DNA from: Zingiber officinale
Lineage: Eukaryota; Streptophyta; Magnoliopsida; Zingiberales; Zingiberaceae
Length of the DNA: 64,000 nt
Direction of reading: 5' to 3'
NCBI RefSeq assembly: GCF_018446385.1
Contig: NC_056005.1
Span: forward strand, 46,505,461-46,569,460
Shown here: piece after piece, positions 57,012-64,000 of the stretch
How positions within the stretch are numbered: the stretch's first letter is position 1
Layout of the letters: every line of letters starts with the position of its first letter
The notes under the pieces: model-generated
Databases searched by the model: none
Told to the model about the DNA's origin: nothing
What the model saw: the letters and a program-made list of their open reading frames with translations, nothing else
Program-made: the position numbers and the translations under genes

Positions 57012-57875
57012 AATGAGCAAAATCTAGGTTTAGGACAACAAGGGCCATCAAATGACCATAGAGGTTTGGGATATAAACCAAAGGCCAAGAAGGATGTAAT
57101 TTCCTATCATAGGGTTCCATATAGCTATGGAACTAACCTTAGGCCTAGTGGACAAGCTAAAAATACTAGGGAGGTCATCCCTAAGAGTATTTTTGTAATA
57201 AATGTGACTAAGGCTTCTAAGAAGTCTAAGAAAGTCACAAACAAGGTCACAAGGGAAGCAATCCCTAGAGTTGACCTAGAAAAAGTGACCAAGGCTTCTA
57301 AGAAGTCAAACAAGGTCACTAGGAAGGTATCTAGGGAAGTATCCCTAGTGAATACCTAGAACATCCAAGGAGCACCAATAGGTTTTGGGTTCCTAGGAGC
57401 ATCTTCTCTAACCCATAGATGGGTTAGAGAGTGTCAACTCTTAGAAGAAGGGTAGTTAACCCAACTTTGAAGAAATTGACACTCAAGGAGCATTTTCAAG
57501 GTTATTATTAACCTTTGAAAATGAAATAGATTTATTGAGTTACTCTTTGAAAGAGTAAAATGTGCCAAATTTGAGAAGTATTGATTTTATTTTAAAATGA
57601 CACATATTGGGAAAATCATAAGAACTACCAAGTTGGGATTTTGGTATGTTCTTAGGAAATTAAAGGCAATTTGAGCCTTAATTTAAAGTGCTACTCTTGT
57701 GGAAAAATGAAATATGCCAACACTTGAGGAATATGCTTAATTTCAATTGACATAAATTAATCAAGAGAATTAGAAATGCCAATTTATGCTTTGGCATTTT
57801 CTTGGAGCATTTAGAGGGCAATCTAGGGTTAATTTTTAAACTTAGCTAAGGTTTAAGGACACCTAGATAGGTAAT
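57012..57875. other. Truncated internal region of unit 2
   Basis: Follows unit 1 from the gag stop to a point equal to about 52216, then jumps into LTR sequence. Confidence 0.85.
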
Positions 57876-58388
57876 CCAATCGATCGGGATCCGACCGTTG
57901 GCGTCGTATTTAGCTGCAGGCGAGCGTTTCCTTCAGCAGAACTTCACCGATTCGTCTCAGATCACCACAGTGCTCCTACATCTTCTCCACAAAGTTCAGA
58001 TCACTAGTTCTTGAAGGTTTTTGGAGGTTTTGCAAGTCAAGAGGCGGATCTACAGCTGAAGAAGAAAGCTAGGGTTAGGGTTTTCTTGTAAGCTTGTGTT
58101 GTATTTTGTTTCCCTTTCCTTTTCTTCTTGTAGTGTGAACTTGTAGGGCTTCTCCGCCTTTGGTAGTTACCATAAAGGAGGATTTTCATAGTGGAGGGTG
58201 CGTGAGTGTGTGGATCCTTGGATTAGTCACCTCTTGTGAGGTGGATACCAAGTAAAATCCATTTGTTAGCATTGTATGTGTTTGTTTCTTGTATTTCCGC
58301 TGCACACCATCAAAGAAACAAGCAACGAAGAACACGAAGCGCACGACGAGCTATTCACCCCCCCTCTAGCTACATCTTGGTTCCAACA
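57876..58388 (+). repeat. LTR3, 3' part only
   Basis: Equals LTR1 from about 49312 to its end, finishing TTGGTTCCAACA, followed by the target duplication CTACT. Confidence 0.9.
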
Positions 58389-59546
58389 CTACTTTCATAT
58401 TCCGCTTGGCCAGCTTGTGCCCAACTCCTTTAGGCTGTTGTGTGGCGTAGTTGTGCTCTTCCGAGTGCACAACATTCCCCTCAAGGCTCAGATTTTTCAT
58501 TATTTTTACTATCCCAAGCAGTCCGAGATAGGCACCTTATTGTTTCAATCTCGGATCGGCTTGGTTTTCTTTGATAAGATGCCTACCTCCAATAAGCACT
58601 GGAAAACTATTTTTTCTTTTTGAGTCTTCCCGAGTTGCCACCTTTCTGAACCCAATGGCAAATTGCTCTACCACCTCCCCCTGACCTGAAAAGGTATAGG
58701 ACCAAGCCCGCTTTTCTACACGCGGCTAACCTGCTGGCCGGGCTGAAGCTGGACATCCACAAGATGTTTCCCAAAGGGATGCTGTATCTGTTTTGCTTAA
58801 GCTCGATCCGAACGCGGCTTCCGAACGACCCTGGTAAGAAATAACTTTCTCTCCTTTTCTTTGGGTCTAACTGATTTCTTTTCTCTTTCTTGCAGCTATG
58901 ACCATGATGAAATCGGTGGTGCTCGACATGCTAAAATGAATGGCTATTGAGATAGAGGTGGTTGTAGTGCAGGAGGCGGAGAGACTCGACATCGCCCCGG
59001 TCAGCTCTTATGAAGGCGAGAGCGAAGAGGCGCAGACGGCGGGCGATGCGTCTATCTCTCGAACCGTCACTACCAATGCAGAAGGAGAGACCGCTCCGTC
59101 GGGTACTCAACCGGCCACTCGGCCCGAGGAAGCCGGGTCTTCCGGTGACGAACTTCCATTGGTTGGACGCAAACGCCGCCGAATGGGCACACCAACCCAC
59201 TCAGCCACCTCAGCCTTACACGTGTCCGAGCAGATGGACGATCCTCCTCCATTAGCTCCGGCGATGGTGGAAGCACTATCTTCCGATCAGACTCCCTCTC
59301 AGGGCGATTGGCCTTCTGACCCCATCACTGCCCAGCCCCTTAGGACCCTCCCTCCTACTCAACGTAAAATCAAACAATCTCTTATCCGCTCCGATTCGAT
59401 CGGCCAGTCCTCTGCCCCTTCAGCCTCTGTTTAGTCCACCCTGGGAGGGCGAAGGATTATCAAGGCTATACTGCATCTTCCGACGGAGGAAACTCTGCGG
59501 GCGACCGACCGACCAGCGGTCCCTGAGCACCAGATAACCATTCGGG
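58389..59546 (+). pseudogene. Extra ORF of Tat element 2, central piece with a short intron
   Basis: Continues the 48151 frame after the composite: HIPLGQLVPNSFRLLCGVVV, FHYFYYPKQSEIGTLLFQ, SRIGLVFFDKMPTSNKHWK, then a decayed stretch, LKRYRTKPAFLHAANLLAG and LYLFCLSSIRTRLPNDP. A GT-AG intron of 62 bp (58834-58895: GTAAGAAATAAC to TTTCTTGCAG) restores frame into AMTMMKSVVLDMLK, then a TGA at 58937-58939 and a Ser/Glu/Pro-rich linker (58940-59434). It is cut at 59546 by the next LTR element. The piece is characteristic of the Tat antisense ORF. Confidence 0.7.
58834..58895 (+). other. Putative 62-bp GT-AG intron in the Tat extra ORF
   Basis: Donor CTG/GTAAGAAA, pyrimidine-rich tract TTTCTTTTCTCTTTCTTGCAG; splicing keeps phase (Gly/Ala codon G+CT). 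Seen in sequence; splicing is inferred. Confidence 0.5.
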
Positions 59547-61957
59547 TGTTGGTTGCTACTCGGAAAACCTAGAGGTTCCACTGTACAAAAATTTTGTACA
59601 AAGGTCTGAACCTTTTTCCTAGCTACCATGTGTTCTTTTAAATTAAATTTTGGATCGCCTGCAGAACTTAACACGTTTGATCCAAAACTTAATCTATTTG
59701 TTCTTTTAGGTTTTAACTTGGATCTCCTGCGGAACTTAACACGTTCGACCCAAGTCTCCTTAAGTTATTAATTCCATTAAATACTAATTTCCATAAAAGG
59801 TTCCCATTACTGACGTGGCGAGGCACATGGCCTTCTTGGATATGGGAGCAACCACCACCGACTAGACAAAACCTTTAATAGAAAGCTAATATTTAATTTC
59901 CTAAAATAACTTTAGGTTAACCAAAGAGAATAATCAAATCACAAGGAAAAGAAAGAAAACAAAAGAACACAACATCGAAATACATATTCAAAATACTAGA
60001 TCATAAGCCTCTTGTATTTGGTATTATTTCCATAAATAACTAGCATGATGCGGAAATAAAAATTACTAATTATACCTTGTAGAAAAACCTCTTGATCTTC
60101 TACCGTATTCCTCTTCTAACCTCGGACGTTGTGTGGGCAACGATCTACCAAGATGAGAAACCACCAACCACCTTCTTCTCCTCCAAGCAAGGTTTGGCCA
60201 CAAAGGAAGAACTTTACCAAAGAAGAAAATCAAAATACTAACCAAGCTCCAAGAGATGCTAACTTTCTCTCCTTCTTCTTCTTCTCCAAGTAGTATCCGG
60301 CCACCACAAGAACTCCAAGAGAGATGAAGTATTCGGCCACCACAAGAGGAAGAGAGGGAGAGGGTAATGGCCGGCCACAACACCAAGGAAAAAGGGAGAG
60401 AAAACAATAGAGGTTGTATCTCATGAAGGCACCCCTACCCCTTCTTTTATATTCCTTGGCCTAGGCAAATTAGGAAATTTAATTACAATAAATTTTCCTT
60501 AATTTCCTTGACTTAATTTAATTGAGAGAAATAAAATAAAATTTCCCAAATCAATTTCAAGTGGCCGGCCACATCATTGGAAAACAAAAGAGGACAAGTT
60601 TTAATCAACAATTAAAACTTCCTAATTTGTTTCCGGAAATTTTAAAAAATAAAATTTCTCTTTAAAATCTCTTCATGGTTAATAAAAGGAAATATCTATA
60701 ATTTTAATTTTATTAACATGTGAATAATTTTAAAGAGAAAATAAAAATCTCTCCAATCTACAAATAAGGAAAGAGATCTAATCTCTTTCTTTAATCTTTT
60801 GTAAATCTTTTACAAGAGAGATATTTTAATTCTAATTCTCTTTAAATTATATCTTCCACATTATAATAAAAATTAAAATTAAATTTCTTTTTTAATTTAT
60901 TTTGGCCGGCCCTACTAGCTTGGGTTCAAGCTAGGGCCGGCCACCCAATAATATACCTAGGCCGGCCCTAGCTTGGTTCCCAAGCTAGCTTGGCCGGCCC
61001 CTTATTGGTGGGTATAGAAGGTGGGTATAGGTGGGTATAGAACTCTATAAATAAGAGGCTACGATAGGGACCGAGAGGAGGAATTGGTTTTGGTCTCCCG
61101 ATAAAATTAAGCATCCCGTGTTTGCCCCGAACACACAACTTAATTTTATCAATGATAATTCATTCCACTAGAGAACTATCATTGAACTACCGCACCAATC
61201 CCAAATTACATTTTTGGGCTCCTTCTTATTATGAGTGTGTTAGTCTCCCTGTGTTTAAGATATCGAATGTCCACTAATTAAGTGAGTTACTGACAACTCA
61301 TTTAATTAATATCTAAGTCCAAGAGTAGTACGACTCAACCTTATTGTCATGTCGGACTAAGTCCACCTGCAGGGTTTAACATGACAATCTTTATGAGCTC
61401 CTCTTGAGGACATTATCAACCTAGTATCTCTAGGACACAGTTTCCTTCTATAATCAACAACACACACTATAAGTAATACCATTTCCCAACTTATCGGGTT
61501 TGTTGATTCAATGAACTAAATCTCACCCATTGATAAATTAAAGAAATAAATATCAAATATATGTGCTTGTTATTATATTAGGATTAAGAGCACACACTTC
61601 CATAATAACTGAGGTCTTTGTTCCTTTATAAAGTCAGTATAAAAGAAACGACCTCAAATGGTCCTACTCAATACACTCTGAGTGTACTAGTGTAATTATA
61701 TAGTCAAGATAAACTAATACCTAATTACACTACGACCTTCTAATGGTTTGTTCCTTTTCCATTTTGGTCGTGAGCTACTGTTTATAATTTATAAGGTACT
61801 GATAACATCATCTTCTGTATGTGACACCACATACTATGTTATCTACAATATAAATTAAATGAACATCTACAAACAAATGTAGACAATTAGACCAAATGTG
61901 ATTCTTTATTCATAATAAATGTTTACAAAGCTTAGACTTTCAGTATACATTCCAACA
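59547..61957 (-). mobile_element. LTR-type element (probable solo LTR), copy B
   Basis: 2411 bp, plus-strand ends TGTTGGTTGCTAC and CATTCCAACA, flanked by TCGGG (59542-59546 and 61958-61962). Reverse-complement relative of copy A (29118-31722), about 200 bp shorter. Its ORF 60066-60407 on the minus strand (VVVAGYYLE repeats) mirrors the one in copy A. No coding domain of a retroelement. Confidence 0.85.
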
Positions 61958-61962
61958 TCGGG

Positions 61963-62799
61963 GACCCCTGGCGAAGGTCTGGGAGGATTCTTGGGCGCAT
62001 GTTGCTTTGATGTCTCCGGGGCTACTCTGCGACAACCACATACAACAAGCCACTGGGGTAACTCTCATTATAACCTTCTCCTTTTCGTTTCAGTCCGTCA
62101 CTGACCCTTTCCCTTCTGATTTGGTTGCAGTATTGGGTGGAAAGCATTGTGGTAAGCAACCGCCTAGCATTCCTAGAAGACAAGTTCAAAAAGCTCAAGG
62201 TCTCTGGTGGAGCTCCCCCTCAAGGGGGGCCTTGTTAAAGGCGGAGCTTGACAAGACCAAAAGACTGCTGGAGGTCGAGCAGCACAAATCCTCTGGCCTG
62301 CAGACTATGGTGGATCAGCTCTAGACCGAGGTTAAGACCTATAAAAAAAAAGATTGAGCATGCTAACACCAGAAAGAATAGGGCCATCTCCGACCTGGAG
62401 GCAAAGAATGTCGAGGCCCGAGCGCTTGAGCAGAAGGTCAAGGAGTTAACTGATCTACTCACCGCCGAGAAAGCGGGCCGCTCGGCAGAGGTGATCGCTC
62501 TCCAGGGCGACCTGAAGACCTTTCAAGATGCACTTAAGGCCTCCCAAGCCGCCCTAAAAGAATATCAGGAGGTCGAGCCGAGCTGGTTCACTGTCACACA
62601 GTAAAACTATATCCGTTTGGAGAAGTTCGTAGAGAAAGCATGCACTCGGCTTGTTCATGCGTTCGAGCTGGCCATCACTGCCACGGCTGACTATCTGAAG
62701 ACAAAGGGCCGCCTTCCTGAGGATTTCACTATTCCTGTCTGTGACCATGCTGAGCTCCTTACCACGATCCCTGATGAAATTTTTGCTTATCTAGAGTAA
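61963..62799 (+). pseudogene. Extra ORF of Tat element 2, C-terminal coiled-coil piece
   Basis: Resumes after copy B with WEDSWAHVALMSPGLLCDN, a linker, then KAELDKTKRLLEVEQHKSS (stop at 62322-62324 and a frameshift at an A run near 62343), a long coiled coil (KNVEARALEQKVKELTDLLT, VIALQGDLKTFQDALKASQA), a stop at 62602-62604, and the end CTRLVHAFELAITATADYLK ... LPEDF to TAA at 62797-62799. A coiled coil with a helical C-terminus is usual for this family. Confidence 0.7.
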
Positions 62800-63069
62800 A
62801 GTTGTTGATATATACTGGTCGTTCGGCCTGTTTCACTGCATGTATTCGCCGTTCGACCTATTTTGATTAATGCACTCTTTTGGTCTTCCATTGTTTTCCT
62901 GTTCAATCGTTGTGTATATCTGAGTGAGTTGCCTATTCCCTCGATCGCTACTGAATTCGTGAGAGCCTCTTCTTTATACCTCCAAGCTGCTGCTCGACAA
63001 TCGAGTACAAGACCACCTCTTTTCCATAGGACCTGTCAGGTTGAAGCTATGCCAAGGCTGAGTTTTATA
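62800..63069. other. Spacer after the Tat extra ORF
   Basis: No gene; TTCG(A/G)CC-rich lead-in to the tandem array. Confidence 0.5.
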
Positions 63070-63373
63070 GTCGCCGCTCGACTCTGTCATTTAATGTCGC
63101 CGCTCGACGGTCTTTAGGCCGGGGGATTTATAGTCGCCAGTTCGACTCTAGAGTTTAATGTCGCCGCTCGACGGTCTTCGGGCCGGGGTGTTTATAGTTG
63201 CCAGTTCGACTCTAGAGTTTAACGTCGCCGCTCGACGGTCTTCGGGCCGGAGGATTTATAGTCGCCGATTCGACTCTAGAGTTTAACGTCGCCGCTCGAC
63301 GGTCTTCAGGCCGAGGGGTTTATAGTCGCCAATTCGACTCTAGAATTTAACATCGCCGCTCGACGGTTTGATG
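63070..63373. repeat. 64-bp tandem array in the 3' region of Tat element 2
   Basis: TCGCCGCTCGACGG recurs at 63097, 63161, 63225, 63289 and 63353, exactly 64 bp apart. Units also share TTTATAGTCGCCAGTTCGACTC. Same position as the 80-bp array of Tat element 1 but unrelated in sequence. Confidence 0.95.
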
Positions 63374-63534
63374 GAGCGTAGCCGTTCGGCATAAATTTGT
63401 TATACCCTTGTGTTTCATGATTTCATTCCTGCAGTCAAGGGTACCGAAGAACGGAAATATACATAATGAATTACATTGGCGCACCTTTTACCCAGCTCAG
63501 TATGGCTGGAGATGGTTAGCGCTCCATGGTCATT

Positions 63535-63755
63535 CTAGCTGTCGTCCATCTTCATCTTCAAGGTAATAGGTCGGAGCTTCTTGATGATCTTGAAGGGCCC
63601 AGCCCAGGGAGCCTCCAGCTTGCTTACATCGCCGATCGGCCTCACCTTCTTCCATACTAGGTCGCCGAGCTGGAATGCTCTAGGAATTACTCGTCTGTTG
63701 TAATTCTGCTTCATTCTTTACCGGTACGCCAATAACCGGACGACTGCATTGGCTC
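63535..63755 (-). pseudogene. Integrase C-terminal domain of Tat element 2
   Basis: Minus-strand translation includes RMKQNYNRRVIPRAFQLGDL, VWKKVRPIGDVSKLEAPWAG and PFKIIKKL, closely parallel to the same domain in Tat element 1 (2220-2519). A stop precedes RMKQ. The upstream integrase core is cut off at 63766. Confidence 0.85.
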
Positions 63756-63765
63756 GCGCCTAGTC

Positions 63766-64000
63766 TGTAACGCCTGCCCCTCCTGCTAGTAGGGCGGGGT
63801 TACTTACTTGCAAGGGGAACATACATGCATATTAAAATTTATTTTCTAAAGTAAAACAGCGGAAGAACTTATTATGAAATCATGAAATCATGCGGAACAT
63901 TACCATAAATAAACTTAGTTCATGTCAACATAAAATAACATAAGCAGGTCTTTTTCTTTTTCTTAGTCGAGCCACCACCACACACATCTCTTTCCTCTCC
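63766..64000 (-). repeat. Partial LTR of another chromovirus-like element
   Basis: Plus-strand sequence from 63766 begins TGTAACGCCTGCCCC in the middle of Tat integrase; read on the minus strand it ends GGGGCAGGCGTTACA, like the GGGGCGTGACA LTR end at 38597. Orientation minus is inferred. Runs out of the window. Confidence 0.5.

Larger units (their letters stand above)
48398..58388 (+). mobile_element. Gag-only LTR retroelement composite with three LTRs
   Basis: 9991 bp flanked by CTACT (48393-48397 and 58389-58393). Structure: LTR1 48398-49825, internal 49826-53986 with gag, LTR2 53987-55489, internal copy 55490-57872 truncated, then the 3' 513 bp of a third LTR (57876-58388). Both internal regions encode gag with two zinc knuckles but no protease, integrase, RT or RNase H. 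It matches the definition of non-autonomous TR-GAG-type elements. Probably arose by recombination between two copies sharing an LTR. Confidence 0.9.
47217..63765 (-). mobile_element. Tat-lineage element 2 (3' region only), with two large insertions
   Basis: Without its insertions about 4.2 kb remains: a GC-rich upstream part, plus-strand extra ORF, 64-bp tandem array, and minus-strand integrase C-terminus. The order is the same as in Tat element 1. gag, protease and RT are absent because a chromovirus LTR starts at 63766. The left edge near 47217 abuts the copia fragment; the 3' LTR was not recognised. Confidence 0.75.

Noticed and set aside
62058..62093. Second intron in the Tat extra ORF (GTAACTC to TTTCAG)
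   Set aside because: Only 36 bp, too short for plant splicing, and the frame is open through it.

Overview
The window is nuclear DNA of a flowering plant, most likely a monocot (inference: LTR-element families and the GC-rich transcription-factor exons; species not identified). About 90% is transposable-element sequence, much of it nested. Only one intact host gene is visible: a three-exon, minus-strand C2H2 zinc-finger transcription factor of the INDETERMINATE DOMAIN (IDD) family at 40818-43256.

Layout. 1 to about 8100: degenerate minus-strand Ty3/gypsy Tat-lineage element (gag, protease, RT, RNase H, second archaeal-type RNase H, integrase), with the tail of an antisense extra ORF at 1-280, an 80-bp tandem array at 821-1905, and a 5' LTR beginning at 7471. 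About 8390-8985: 36-bp minisatellite. 10083-14444: complete hAT DNA transposon with an 8-bp target duplication. 14978-16964: a 1.95-kb insert with 39-bp direct terminal repeats, a pararetrovirus-like promoter, poly(A) signal and Met-tRNA primer site, and a reading frame that would be continuous if the ends were joined. 17215-26812: complete chromovirus (Tekay/Del type) with two 2463-bp LTRs, 5-bp target duplication, and a polyprotein frame broken by two stops. 27771-32213: an LTR-like element (probable solo LTR) carrying a second nested one (29118-31722). 32900-33030: possible 14-3-3 pseudogene scrap. 33139-34072: Tat-type LTR remnant. 34073-38597: fusion of an LTR fragment to the 3' half of another chromovirus with a 2.76-kb LTR.

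38598-45045 is the gene island around the IDD gene. 45046-47216 is the 3' end of a Ty1/copia element. From about 47217 to 63765 lies a second minus-strand Tat element represented by its 3' region: a plus-strand extra ORF (with a TATA-like upstream region and a short GT-AG intron), a 64-bp tandem array and the integrase C-terminus. That extra ORF is split by a 9991-bp gag-only LTR retroelement composite (48398-58388: two full LTRs, one truncated LTR, two gag copies, no pol) and by a 2411-bp LTR-like element (59547-61957). The window closes in the LTR of another chromovirus (63766 onward).

Seven insertions could be delimited exactly from target-site duplications read by eye: hAT GCTAACCC, Tekay AGAAC, outer LTR CTTTC, nested LTR CATAA, gag-only composite CTACT, minus-strand LTR TCGGG; the 1.95-kb insert instead has the 39-bp terminal redundancy. 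The parts do not form an operon-like pathway: the IDD gene is a host developmental regulator, and the rest is an archive of mobile-element activity in which old Tat elements host younger insertions.
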